From positions 1 to 27,266 of the forward strand of contig DASTNK010000090.1 of assembly GCA_035720945.1 (NCBI GenBank): a stretch of DNA of 27,266 nt, written 5' to 3'. Below, piece by piece: positions 7,422 through 15,089 of this stretch. Position 1 is the first letter of the stretch; each line of letters opens with the position of its first letter. The stretch is from SCQX01 sp035720945. GTDB lineage: Bacteria; Pseudomonadota; Gammaproteobacteria; Burkholderiales; Burkholderiaceae_B. The notes below the pieces were generated by a model. It did not search any database. It was not told the DNA's origin and was given only the letters and a program-made list of their open reading frames with translations. A program made the translations under genes and the position numbers.

Positions 7422-8027
7422 ATGCGAGCACTGCTTTACGTGCTGCCCCTGCTGCTGTTGGCCGGCTGCGCCACAACTGGCGCGCCACCCTCCGAACCGA
7501 ACAACCTGTGCGCCATCTTCCGCCAAAGGCCGGCCTGGTATCAGGCGGCGATCCATGCCCAGGAAAAATGGGGGGTTCCGCCCCAGGTTCCCATGGCCAT
7601 CATGTACCAGGAATCAAGCTTCCGGGCTAAAGCCCTGCCGCCCCGTTACTATGCTCTAGGCTTCATTCCATGGGGCCGTGTCAGTTCTGCCTACGGCTAC
7701 GCCCAGGCCAAGGACGACACCTGGGCCGATTACCAACGCGACGCCGGCAGTTGGTTCTCTGACCGCGACGACTTCGACGACGCCATGGATTTCATGGGCT
7801 GGTACATCAGCAAGACCCAGAAAATAGACGGCGTGTCGAAATGGGACGCCTACAACCAATACCTGGCCTACCACGAGGGCTGGACGGGTTATCGGCAACG
7901 CAGTTACACCAGGAAGCCTTGGCTGATGCGTGTCGCGCGACGGGTACAGGAACGCGCCGAACGCTTCGGCGCGCAATACCGGGGCTGCGAGAAACAACTG
8001 AGCGCCGCCGACGGGTCGTTCGGCTGA
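7422..8027 (+). CDS. lysozyme-fold (SLT-like) lipoprotein
   Basis: A 201-residue protein with a lipoprotein signal (LLLAGC, Cys16) and a domain resembling soluble lytic transglycosylases: a PMAIMYQESSFRAKA helix carrying a catalytic-type Glu64, then SAYGYAQAKDDTW (the GYAQ block of the SLT fold) and a YLAYHEGWTGY helix. It probably cuts or binds peptidoglycan from a membrane anchor. It is shorter than typical MltC/MltE-type enzymes, and homologues are usually annotated only as lipoproteins with an SLT domain, so activity is inferred. A GGAAGAGGAA ribosome site precedes the ATG. It ends convergent with the serine acetyltransferase gene. Confidence 0.85.
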   Translation: MRALLYVLPLLLLAGCATTGAPPSEPNNLCAIFRQRPAWYQAAIHAQEKWGVPPQVPMAIMYQESSFRAKALPPRYYALGFIPWGRVSSAYGYAQAKDDTWADYQRDAGSWFSDRDDFDDAMDFMGWYISKTQKIDGVSKWDAYNQYLAYHEGWTGYRQRSYTRKPWLMRVARRVQERAERFGAQYRGCEKQLSAADGSFG

Positions 8028-8098
8028 GCGAGCCGGCGAACCATCAACTCGCGACCCGATATGCTGTTTGGCGCGCGCAGGCAAATCAACCAAACGGC

Positions 8099-8116
8099 AC
8101 GCCGGGTATCCGGCGT
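8099..8116. terminator. possible bidirectional terminator hairpin
   Basis: ACGCCGG (8099-8105) and CCGGCGT (8110-8116) form a perfect 7-bp stem with a GTAT loop between two convergent genes, touching the stop codon of the acetyltransferase. There is no proper T run, so termination is only likely from position. Confidence 0.4.
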
Positions 8117-9033
8117 CAAACGCCTTGCCGCTGCCGCGGGGCGCTCTGCGAACTGGCCTGCGACAGCGCGGCACCCGGTTCGACGTCTTCAGTGACCCAC
8201 ACATTGCCGCCGATGACCGCCCCCTTGCCCAGGGTGACGCGTCCCAGAATGGTCGCGCCCGCGTAGATGACCACGTCGTCTTCGACGATGGGGTGGCGCG
8301 GCAAGCCTTTCTTGAGACTGCCGTCCGCATCCGCCGGAAACCGCTTGGCGCCGAGCGTGACGGCTTGGTAGATACGCACGCCAGTGCCCAGCCGAGCGGT
8401 TTCGCCGATGACGACACCCGTGCCGTGGTCGATGAAGCAACTTGCGCCGATCTGCGCGCCGGGATGAATGTCGATGCCCGTTTCACTGTGCGCGATCTCG
8501 GTGATGATGCGCGCCAGAAGATGCAATCCCGACAAGTACAACTGATGCGCCAGACGATAGTGAATCAAGGCGAGAATACCCGGATAGCACAGCAGCACCT
8601 CATCGACGCTGCCCGCCGCCGGATCGCCCTGATAGGCCGCCAGCACGTCCTGATCGAGCAGGCGGCGTATGCCGGGAAGCGACTCCGAGAACCGATTGAC
8701 TATTTCCAGCGCACGCTGTTCGATGCCTGACGCATCCGCGGCCTCGTGACGCGCCTGGTAGCGCAATTCAAGCTTGGCTTGCGTGAACAGGCTTTGCAGG
8801 GCACAGTTCAACGTATAGCCCACATACAGGTTCTCGCCGTCATGCCGCAGGTTCTCCGGCCCCAGGCGCATGGGAAACAGCGCCCCCTTCAACTGGTCGA
8901 CGATATGGGCCAGCACATCCCGCGAAGGGAATTCGCGCGCATGCGGCTCACGCGCCCGGCGCTGGGAGTCACGCCATGCCCCGCGTATGGAGTCCAACTC
9001 CTGGACGATATCCCCGACATCGAAAACTGCCAT
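8116..9033 (-). CDS. cysE: serine O-acetyltransferase, EpsC/SrpH type
   Basis: A 305-residue protein. The N-terminal helical half contains VLLCYPGILALIHYRLAHQLY (about residues 165-185); the C-terminal half is a left-handed beta-helix of hexapeptide repeats (GIDIHPGAQIG, FIDHGTGVVIGETARLG, VTLGAKRFPAD, HPIVEDDVVIYAGATILG). The DHGTG and HP residues are those of serine acetyltransferases, which make O-acetylserine from serine and acetyl-CoA for cysteine synthesis. The long N-terminal region marks the EpsC-like subfamily rather than E. coli CysE. The ATG at 9033, not the longer frame to 9156, is chosen because a GGGAG ribosome site precedes it and the N-terminus MAVFDVGDIV looks native. Confidence 0.88.
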   Translation of the reverse strand: MAVFDVGDIVQELDSIRGAWRDSQRRAREPHAREFPSRDVLAHIVDQLKGALFPMRLGPENLRHDGENLYVGYTLNCALQSLFTQAKLELRYQARHEAADASGIEQRALEIVNRFSESLPGIRRLLDQDVLAAYQGDPAAGSVDEVLLCYPGILALIHYRLAHQLYLSGLHLLARIITEIAHSETGIDIHPGAQIGASCFIDHGTGVVIGETARLGTGVRIYQAVTLGAKRFPADADGSLKKGLPRHPIVEDDVVIYAGATILGRVTLGKGAVIGGNVWVTEDVEPGAALSQASSQSAPRQRQGV

Positions 9034-9158
9034 GCGACTACTCCCAACCTGATCGAAGAACGGCCGCGCGCGGGCGCGGTGGGGCACGCCACCACTCACG
9101 CGCGCGAATGGAAACTTTGCAGAATAAAACTCCGCATCCACGCAGTAAACTACCAAAT

Positions 9159-9187
9159 AATATAAATCTAATAACCTCCAGTATTAA
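9159..9187 (-). promoter_or_regulatory. possible promoter of the serine acetyltransferase gene
   Basis: On the minus strand, TTAATA (9187-9182) and TATATT (9164-9159) are spaced by 17 nt in a strikingly AT-rich patch (about 9145-9190) of an otherwise GC-rich gap. The transcript would have a leader of about 120 nt. Confidence 0.35.
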
Positions 9188-9292
9188 GCATTCTCTGGAC
9201 AAGCCGCGGCGCCTGCTTGCCGTCGACTTCAAAGGATCCCTTGAAGCTCAGCAAACCACAGCGCCAGCCCTCCAATTGATTCGGCCGGAGGA

Positions 9293-10513
9293 TCAGGCCT
9301 TATAAACCGGCGCGGCGGGCGAACCCGCGATCCGTGCCCGACCGAACCATACCGAGACCAGCAACAGCACCAATCCACCCAACGCCAACCCCGACCCCAC
9401 CAGTCCTGTGGACGCCCAGCCCAGGCCGTGCGCGATGGCGATGCCCCCTAGAAACGGCCCCAGCGCATTGGCGAAGTTGAAGGCGGAGTGATTCAAGGCC
9501 GCCGCCAAACCCTGGGCATCCCTGGCAACGTCCATTAGCCGAGTCTGCAATATGGTGCCCAGGGCGCCACCAACGCCAATCAGGAACACGTCGACACTTA
9601 CGGTCCACGCATTGCCGGCCGCCAAGGGGAAAAACGCCGTCGCCAGAGCGCTCCAGACCAACAGACCGCCGGCTGTGGGCATCAACGCGCGGTCAGCAAA
9701 CCATGGCACAACGATGTTGCCGACAGTCATCCCCACCCCGAAGACCCCCAGCACCAATGGGATGATGCCCGCGGAAACCCCCGTCACATGCATGAGCGTG
9801 TCGGCGAGATAGGTATAGACCGCGAACAGACCGCCAAAGCCGATTGCGCCAGTGGCCAACGTCAACCACACCTGCGGCTGCCTGAGCGCGCCCAGTTCGC
9901 GCAGCGGACTGGAACCTGGCTCGGCCGGCGAGCGCGGCACCGTCCAGCCCACCATGATGACGGTCAGCACGCCGGTGACAGCCACCAGCCCGAACCCCCA
10001 GCGCCAGCTCACAGTATGCCCCAGCCAGTTGGCGAACGGCACGCCGATGATGGTCGCCGCGGTCAGGCCCAGGAACATCCGCCCCACCGCCTGGCTGCGT
10101 TTGTTCAACGGCACCAGTGACACGGCGACCAGGGCCCCGATACCGAAGTACGCGCCATGCGGCAGGCCACTGAGAAAACGCAGCACCAGCAGCCAGTGAT
10201 AGGACGGTGCGAAGGCGCACAAACCGTTGAACAACGAAAACATCGCCATCAGCCAAAGCAGCAGTGTGCGGCGCGCCATGCGCGCGGCCAGCACGGTGAG
10301 GACCGGCGCCCCCACGACAACGCCCAGCGCATACGCGCTGATGACATGCCCCGCCGTTGGCGCATCGATCTTCAGGTCGACGGCGAAATACGGCAAAAGG
10401 CTCATCGTGGCGAACTCAGTGGTGCCAATGGCAAACGCCCCGATGGCCAGAGCGAACAGAACCAGACCGGGGGGATGTGCCACCGGTGTGCGGCGTGAGG
10501 GTGAATGATGCAT
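9293..10513 (-). CDS. MFS transporter, AraJ/DHA1-like exporter
   Basis: A 406-residue, twelve-helix membrane protein. Family signs are an opening helix with FAIGTTEFATMSLLPYFA, typical of AraJ/YdhP-like sugar-efflux or multidrug exporters, the loop 2-3 motif (LAARMARR), FLSGLPHGAYFG in helix 5, and a second half beginning near residue 210. It is a proton-coupled exporter of the inner membrane; the substrate cannot be read. No good Shine-Dalgarno is seen before the ATG, so a slightly internal start is possible, but the first helix begins at about residue 16 and supports this start. It is followed at 260 nt by the acetyltransferase gene on the same strand. Confidence 0.87.
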   Translation of the reverse strand: MHHSPSRRTPVAHPPGLVLFALAIGAFAIGTTEFATMSLLPYFAVDLKIDAPTAGHVISAYALGVVVGAPVLTVLAARMARRTLLLWLMAMFSLFNGLCAFAPSYHWLLVLRFLSGLPHGAYFGIGALVAVSLVPLNKRSQAVGRMFLGLTAATIIGVPFANWLGHTVSWRWGFGLVAVTGVLTVIMVGWTVPRSPAEPGSSPLRELGALRQPQVWLTLATGAIGFGGLFAVYTYLADTLMHVTGVSAGIIPLVLGVFGVGMTVGNIVVPWFADRALMPTAGGLLVWSALATAFFPLAAGNAWTVSVDVFLIGVGGALGTILQTRLMDVARDAQGLAAALNHSAFNFANALGPFLGGIAIAHGLGWASTGLVGSGLALGGLVLLLVSVWFGRARIAGSPAAPVYKA

Positions 10514-10618
10514 GCTGCGGGGGAGGAAGTGGCCGATGACGACCGGAAGACCGTCGCGACAGATGTGCGCGGCGTCGGAGATGTTGTGGGCAAAGCGTCA
10601 TTTTATTACCGACCAGAC

Positions 10619-10642
10619 GATCATGCGTTGGATCATGCAATG
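10619..10642. repeat. tandem 12-bp direct repeat between divergent genes
   Basis: GATCATGCGTTG (10619-10630) is directly followed by GATCATGCAATG (10631-10642), 10 of 12 identical. It lies about 105 nt upstream of the MFS start codon and 140 nt upstream of lpxO, a plausible place for a regulator site. No matching regulator is known to me. Confidence 0.4.
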
Positions 10643-10672
10643 TCGGCATGACCAAATCGCGGCGGCATAAGG

Positions 10673-10678
10673 TATAAA
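10673..10678 (+). promoter_or_regulatory. possible lpxO promoter -10 box
   Basis: TATAAA lies about 105 nt before the lpxO ATG. No convincing -35 hexamer is seen at 17 nt, so confidence is low. The rest of the 268-nt gap shows only the tandem repeat. Confidence 0.25.
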
Positions 10679-10781
10679 ATCCCATTCAAACATCTCATCG
10701 CGAGTTCGGGTACGGCAAGCCAGGCCGTCGCCGTGTCTTATACACTTGCTCAATATGGCCTGACGTGGCGGTTCGCTTCTT

Positions 10782-11684
10782 ATGATCAAATGGGGTCTTA
10801 TCGCGCTCTGGATCGCGTCAATCACGTACGTGTATTTCCGCGGCCGGATCCGGGTCAGTTTTCTGCGCACCGTGCTCGATCACTCGGCCGTGCTGGCACC
10901 GGTCAACGTGTTCATGTATCTGTTCTCGGCGGTGCCCGCGCGGCCGTTCATCCCGGTTGAGCATCTGGCGGGCCTGCGCGCTCTCGATGACAACTGGGAA
11001 ACCATTCGCGACGAGGCCAAGCGCCTGCACGACGCGCAGCAGATCCGCGCCGCTGAAAAGAACAACGACGCGGGATTCAACTCGTTCTTCAAGACTGGCT
11101 GGAAGCGGTTCTACCTGAAATGGTACGAAGCCGAACACCCTTCGGCCGCGCAGCTTTGCCCGCAAACCGTGCGCATTCTGCACGACATCCCCCAGGTGAA
11201 AGCCGCCATGTTCGCGGTGCTGCCTCCGGGGGGCAAGCTCAACCCGCATCGCGATCCCTTCGCCGGATCATTACGCTACCACCTGGGCCTGGCCACGCCC
11301 AACGACGACCGCTGCTTCATCGAGGTGGACGGCGAACGCTACAGTTGGCGCGACGGCAAAAGCGTGGTGTTCGACGAAACCTACATACACTGGGCCGAGA
11401 ACACCAGTGACCAGACCCGCATCATCCTGTTCTGCGATCTGGAACGCCCGCTGAGGTTTTCGTGGGCCTCGCGCTTCAACCGTTGGTTCTCCCGGATTTT
11501 CATGACATTGGCGAGCTCACCCAATCAGGACGGAGACCAGACCGGCTTCATCAACCGGCTGTTCTTCATCGCCTGGAAGATCGGCCAATACCGGCGTCGC
11601 CTGAAGCGCTGGAACCGCACGGTCTATCAGGGTGTCCGAGTGGCGCTGGCCATCGCCATCCTGGCGTTGATCGTCTACATCTGA
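10782..11684 (+). CDS. lpxO: lipid A hydroxylase LpxO (aspartyl/asparaginyl beta-hydroxylase family)
   Basis: A 300-residue protein with an N-terminal membrane helix (about 4-18), an Fe(II)/2-oxoglutarate oxygenase core and a second helix at the C-terminus (about 282-299). The iron ligands are visible as His156-x-Asp158 in NPHRDP and His203 in YIHWAENTS, with Arg213 placed to bind 2-oxoglutarate. The core block PPGGKLNPHRDPFAGSLRYH is characteristic of LpxO, which 2-hydroxylates a secondary acyl chain of lipid A at the inner membrane, a change linked to peptide resistance and surface remodelling. It is monocistronic, followed by stable hairpins. The ribosome site is weak. Confidence 0.9.
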   Translation: MIKWGLIALWIASITYVYFRGRIRVSFLRTVLDHSAVLAPVNVFMYLFSAVPARPFIPVEHLAGLRALDDNWETIRDEAKRLHDAQQIRAAEKNNDAGFNSFFKTGWKRFYLKWYEAEHPSAAQLCPQTVRILHDIPQVKAAMFAVLPPGGKLNPHRDPFAGSLRYHLGLATPNDDRCFIEVDGERYSWRDGKSVVFDETYIHWAENTSDQTRIILFCDLERPLRFSWASRFNRWFSRIFMTLASSPNQDGDQTGFINRLFFIAWKIGQYRRRLKRWNRTVYQGVRVALAIAILALIVYI

Positions 11685-11727
11685 ACCGCGTGTCGCTTTC
11701 GAGCGACGCCGCCTTCCAGGCCCGCCG

Positions 11728-11775
11728 TCAGTCCTGTGACTGAACCCCGGGGCCATGTGGCATCCCGGGGATGCC
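11728..11775 (+). terminator. hairpin pair after lpxO
   Basis: TCAGTC/GACTGA (11728-11743) forms a 6-bp stem with a 4-nt loop. Directly after it, CCCCGGGGCC (11745-11754) pairs with GGC and CCCGGGG (11759-11770) across an AT bulge. The second arm also forms an overlapping inverted repeat, GGCATCCC-G-GGGATGCC (11759-11775). There is no T tract, so if this ends lpxO transcripts it is not a textbook intrinsic terminator. Confidence 0.4.
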
Positions 11776-11849
11776 GATTACGGCAGTGCACAATGACCGT
11801 GTTCCGCGCAACACGGGTTTTCACTGTATCTCCACCTCAGTCATTCAGC

Positions 11850-11855
11850 TATAAT
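11850..11855 (+). promoter_or_regulatory. probable promoter -10 box of the TRAP leader
   Basis: A perfect TATAAT in an AT-rich patch 185 nt before dctP. The -35 region is poor, which suggests an activator. A 9-bp inverted repeat brackets it (CACCTCAGT at 11833-11841 and ACTGAGGTG at 11892-11900), and CATTCAG occurs three times nearby (11842, 11875, 11910; spacings 33 and 35). Confidence 0.55.
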
Positions 11856-11861
11856 TCAACA

Positions 11862-12010
11862 AAATTTCAGTTGGCATTCAGATTATGTCCAACTGAGGTG
11901 CGGTTCTCACATTCAGCGCCGTCACATGGAAAAAGGGCCATGGACAGGCGCCAGTTTTAGTGGGAAGAGGACGAACGCATGGTCCTGCGGGGCCATGCGT
12001 TCAATTTTTT
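11862..12010 (+). ncRNA. structured TRAP-operon leader or small RNA candidate
   Basis: From the expected start of transcription near 11862 to a terminator at 12010, the RNA can fold into three hairpins. H1: CAGTTGG (11868-11874) with CCAACTG (11889-11895). H2: 11916-11951, with stems of 5, 3 and 5 bp (GCGCC/GGCGC, GTC/GAC, CATGG/CCATG), single-A bulges and the 8-nt loop AAAAAGGG. H3: the terminator. GGGCCATG (11935-11942) can instead pair with CATGGTCC (11978-11985), eight pairs with one G-U, which would break both H2 and the terminator. That layout fits an attenuation switch controlling dctPQM; an independent small RNA is the alternative. I recognise no known RNA family. Confidence 0.5.
11973..12010 (+). 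terminator. strong intrinsic terminator before dctP
   Basis: GAACGCATGG (11973-11982) pairs perfectly with CCATGCGTTC (11993-12002). The stem extends by T-G, C-G and C-G pairs to a TGCG tetraloop closed by C-G, a UNCG-type loop. AA and six T follow (12005-12010). It points along the plus strand and lies 30 nt before the dctP ATG, after the leader promoter. Confidence 0.85.
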
Positions 12011-12040
12011 GCATAAAGACTAAAAGAGGGGAATGTCACG

Positions 12041-13042
12041 ATGAATCTGTCTTCATCCAGGCTCTGGACCGCCATGGGCTTCACGGTCGCCTTGTCCTTC
12101 GCCGGTCAGGCGTTGGCCGACTCGCCCATTGTCATCAAGTTCAGCCATGTGGTGGCCGATGCCACGCCAAAGGGCCAGGGCGCGCTGAAATTCAAGGAAG
12201 TCGCCGAAAAACTCCTGCCCGGCAAGGTTCAAGTACAAGTGTTCCCCAACTCGCAATTGTTCGGCGACGCCAAGGAAATGGAAGCCGTGCTGCTCGGCGA
12301 CGTCCAGTTCATCGCTCCGTCGCTGTCCAAGTTCGACCGCTATACGAAGAAGGTGCAACTGTTCGACCTGCCTTTCCTGTTCGATGACATCGCCGCCGTC
12401 GACCGCTTCCAGCACAGCGATGCCGGCAAGGCGCTGTTGAATTCCATGCAGAACCGCGGGCTGCAAGGCCTGGCCTACTGGCACAACGGGTTGAAGCAAC
12501 TTTCCACCAACAAAGAAAAGCTCACACGCCCCGAAGATGTCGCGGGCCTGAAGTTCCGCATCCAGAACTCCGACGTGCTCGAGGCCCAATTCCGCCAACT
12601 GAAGGCGAATCCTCAGAAACTGGCCTTCAGCGAAGTCTATCAAGCCCTCCAGACAGGTGTGGTCGACGGCCAGGAAAACACCTGGTCCAACATCTATTCA
12701 CAGAAATTCCACGAAGTCCAGAAAACCATCGCCAACACCAACCATGGCGTCATCGACTACATGGTGGTCACCAACGCCAAATGGTGGCAGGGGCTGCCTG
12801 AAGACGTGCGCGCCGGCCTGACACAGGCCATGGAAGAGGCCACCGTCTATGCCAACACGCGCGCCGCTGAACTCAACGACCGCGATCGTGAACGCATCGC
12901 CCAGGCGGGCGGCGCCAAGATCCAGGCTTTGTCGAAAGAAGACAAAGCCGCCTGGCGCCAGGCCATGGCCCCGGTATGGCAGAAATTCGAAAGCCAGATC
13001 GGCACCGACCTGATCAAGGCCGCGCAGGAATCCAACACCTGA
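12041..13042 (+). CDS. dctP: TRAP transporter substrate-binding protein DctP
   Basis: A 333-residue periplasmic protein with a cleavable signal peptide ending near ADSP (about residue 26). It then matches the DctP family: IKFSHVVADATPKGQGALKF at the start, VFPNSQLFGDAKEMEAV, a GLKFRIQNSDV block carrying the arginine that binds a carboxylate in this family, and EVYQALQTGVVDGQENTWSN. It captures a carboxylate substrate, probably a C4-dicarboxylate, and delivers it to the DctQM permease; the exact ligand is not readable. A GAGGGG ribosome site precedes the ATG. Expression is likely governed by the structured leader and terminator immediately upstream. Confidence 0.93.
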   Translation: MNLSSSRLWTAMGFTVALSFAGQALADSPIVIKFSHVVADATPKGQGALKFKEVAEKLLPGKVQVQVFPNSQLFGDAKEMEAVLLGDVQFIAPSLSKFDRYTKKVQLFDLPFLFDDIAAVDRFQHSDAGKALLNSMQNRGLQGLAYWHNGLKQLSTNKEKLTRPEDVAGLKFRIQNSDVLEAQFRQLKANPQKLAFSEVYQALQTGVVDGQENTWSNIYSQKFHEVQKTIANTNHGVIDYMVVTNAKWWQGLPEDVRAGLTQAMEEATVYANTRAAELNDRDRERIAQAGGAKIQALSKEDKAAWRQAMAPVWQKFESQIGTDLIKAAQESNT

Positions 13043-13109
13043 AACCCAAAGGTTCTCTGAACCCTGACGCGGCGGGTGTCGACGCCCGCCGCCGCTGGAG
13101 CAATACCCC

Positions 13110-13664
13110 ATGAAATCCGCCTGGTTCGGGCGACTGGAGGAAGGCCTGATCGCCCTTCTCCTGGCCGCCATGACGCTCATTACTTTTGGGCAGGTCGTGG
13201 CCCGCTACTTGTTCAACTACAGCTTCGTCTGGGCCCTGGAACTCTCCACCTACCTGTTCGGTGGCCTGATTTTCCTGGGCATGTCGTACGGCGTGCGCGT
13301 CAACGCCCACATAGGCGTCGACGCGCTGGTCAAACTCCTTCCAAAACCCACAGCCCATCGGCTCGGTATTGTCGCCGTCCTGCTCTGCCTGGTGTACGCG
13401 GGCATCGTGTTCGCCGGGGGCTGGGTGTATGTCGCCAAGATCCAGCAAATCGGCATTCTCGCGCAAGACATCCCCATCCCCCAATGGATCCCGCGGGTCG
13501 TCCTGCCACTGGGGTTCGCCCTGCTGTTCTTCCGCTTCACCGAGATTCTGGTCCGCATGCTCCGTGGCCAGGAAACACACTTGCTGGGCGATGAAGCCGA
13601 TGACGCCTTGAAGTTGCGCGCCGACGCCAACGCGCCGGCAACCCCCGAAGGGAAGAAAGCATGA
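13110..13664 (+). CDS. dctQ: TRAP transporter small permease DctQ
   Basis: A 184-residue membrane protein with four predicted helices. The family pattern includes FGQVVARYLFNYSFVWALELSTYLF after the first helix and MSYGVRVNAHIGVDALV. It is the small membrane subunit that pairs with DctM in sodium-driven TRAP uptake. A CTGGAG sequence precedes the ATG. It lies 67 nt after dctP and overlaps dctM by 4 nt (ATGA), so the two permease subunits are translationally coupled. The C-terminal tail is polar and Ala-rich, with no extra domain. Confidence 0.92.
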   Translation: MKSAWFGRLEEGLIALLLAAMTLITFGQVVARYLFNYSFVWALELSTYLFGGLIFLGMSYGVRVNAHIGVDALVKLLPKPTAHRLGIVAVLLCLVYAGIVFAGGWVYVAKIQQIGILAQDIPIPQWIPRVVLPLGFALLFFRFTEILVRMLRGQETHLLGDEADDALKLRADANAPATPEGKKA

Positions 13665-14941
13665 CCACAACCGCGCTTTTCCTCATGCTGTTCGTCTTCA
13701 TGTTCATGGGTCTGCCCGTGGCGGTAGCGTTGGGTCTGTCGTCCATCCTGACCATCCTGACATTCGGTCACGACTCCCTGGCATCGCTGTCTCTGAAAGT
13801 GTTCGAAACCTCCGAACACTTCACGCTGATGGCGATCCCCTTCTTCATTCTCGCGGGCGCCTTCATGACCACGGGCGGGGTGGCCAAGCGCATGATCCGC
13901 TTCGCCACCGCCTGCGTCGGGCATCTGCACGGCGGGTTAGCCATCGCATCGGTCATGGCCTGCGTGCTGTTCGCCGCCGTATCGGGTTCATCACCGGCCA
14001 CCGTGGTCGCTGTCGGCTCGATCGTGATCGCGGGCATGGTGCGGGCCGGCTACCCCCAGTCGTTCGCCGCCGGCGTCATCTGCAACGCGGGTACGCTGGG
14101 TATCCTCGTCCCGCCCTCCATCGTCATGGTGGTGTACGGGGCCGCCACAGAGACATCCGTGGGGCGCCTGTTCATGGCGGGGGTATTGCCCGGGGCGCTG
14201 CTGGGCCTCATGCTGATGACCGTCATCTACCTCATCGCCCGGGTCCGCAAACTGCCACGCCAACCACGCGCCAGTCTGGGCGAAGTCTTTGGCGCCGCGC
14301 GTGAATCGTTCTGGGGGCTGATGCTGATCGTCATCATCCTGGGGGGCATCTACGGCGGGATATTCACCCCCACCGAAGCGGCGGCGGTGGCGGCGGTGTA
14401 CGCCTTCGCGGTCGCGGTGTTCGTCTACCGCGACATCGGCATGCGCCAGGTGCCCGGCATCCTGATCGATGCAGCCAAGGTCACCGTGATGCTGATGTTC
14501 ATCATCGCCAACGCCCTGCTGTTCGCCCACGTGCTGACCACCGAACGCATCCCGCAGATGATCGCCGAACACATCGTTGCCTGGAACATGTCGGCCTGGC
14601 AGTTCCTGATCGTCGTCAACATCCTGCTACTGATCGCCGGCGCCTTCATGGAACCCACCGGCATCATCCTGATCCTGGCACCCATCCTGTTCCCGATCGC
14701 CACGAAACTAGGCATCGACCCGGTGCACCTGGGCATCATCATCGTGGTCAACCTGGAAATCGGGATGGTCACACCACCGATAGGGCTGAATCTGTTCGTC
14801 ACGGCGGGCATCACCAACATGAACATGGGCCAGGTGATACGCGCCGCCGTGCCCTGGCTGTCGGTGCTGCTGGTGTTTCTGGCGTTCATCACCTACGTTC
14901 CGCAGGTGTCGCTGTGGTTGCCCAACATGGGGTTCAAATAA
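13661..14941 (+). CDS. dctM: TRAP transporter large permease DctM
   Basis: A 426-residue polytopic membrane protein of the DctM family (usual length about 425). Visible landmarks are FMGLPVAVALGLSS in the first helix, a GSSPATVVAVGSIV re-entrant segment, TLGILVPPSIVMVVYG, and near the C-terminus EPTGIILILAPILFPIATKLGIDP followed by MVTPPIGLNLFVTAGI. It forms the transport path and uses a sodium gradient to move the substrate handed over by DctP. Start codon overlap with dctQ indicates coupled translation. It is the last gene of the operon; only an imperfect stem follows within 50 nt. Confidence 0.93.
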   Translation: MTTTALFLMLFVFMFMGLPVAVALGLSSILTILTFGHDSLASLSLKVFETSEHFTLMAIPFFILAGAFMTTGGVAKRMIRFATACVGHLHGGLAIASVMACVLFAAVSGSSPATVVAVGSIVIAGMVRAGYPQSFAAGVICNAGTLGILVPPSIVMVVYGAATETSVGRLFMAGVLPGALLGLMLMTVIYLIARVRKLPRQPRASLGEVFGAARESFWGLMLIVIILGGIYGGIFTPTEAAAVAAVYAFAVAVFVYRDIGMRQVPGILIDAAKVTVMLMFIIANALLFAHVLTTERIPQMIAEHIVAWNMSAWQFLIVVNILLLIAGAFMEPTGIILILAPILFPIATKLGIDPVHLGIIIVVNLEIGMVTPPIGLNLFVTAGITNMNMGQVIRAAVPWLSVLLVFLAFITYVPQVSLWLPNMGFK

Positions 14942-15024
14942 GGTACACGTCGATACAAGAACGTAACCAGGCATGGCGGTTCCGGCGTGGTTATTTCAAC
15001 CCGATACAGGTTCGGGCCAAAGGC

Positions 15025-15053
15025 TTGCACCGTTCGCGCACGCCCCGTACTCT
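15025..15053 (+). promoter_or_regulatory. possible promoter of the glycine-zipper gene
   Basis: TTGCAC (15025-15030) and TACTCT (15048-15053) with a 17-nt spacer, 36 nt before the ATG. The -10 is poor. Confidence 0.35.
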
Positions 15054-15089
15054 GGCGCCAACCAAGTACTTATGCGGAGGCCAACCATC

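Noticed and set aside
11871..11890. Sigma-54-like TTGGCA upstream of dctP
   Set aside because: The GC element required 10 bp after the GG is missing.
11940..11960. Possible leader peptide MDRRQF in the TRAP leader
   Set aside because: AAGGG lies only 2 nt before the ATG, too close for a ribosome site, and no run of regulatory codons is present.
14965..14992. Stem after dctM as terminator
   Set aside because: One internal mismatch, a 12-nt loop and no real T tract; too weak to annotate.
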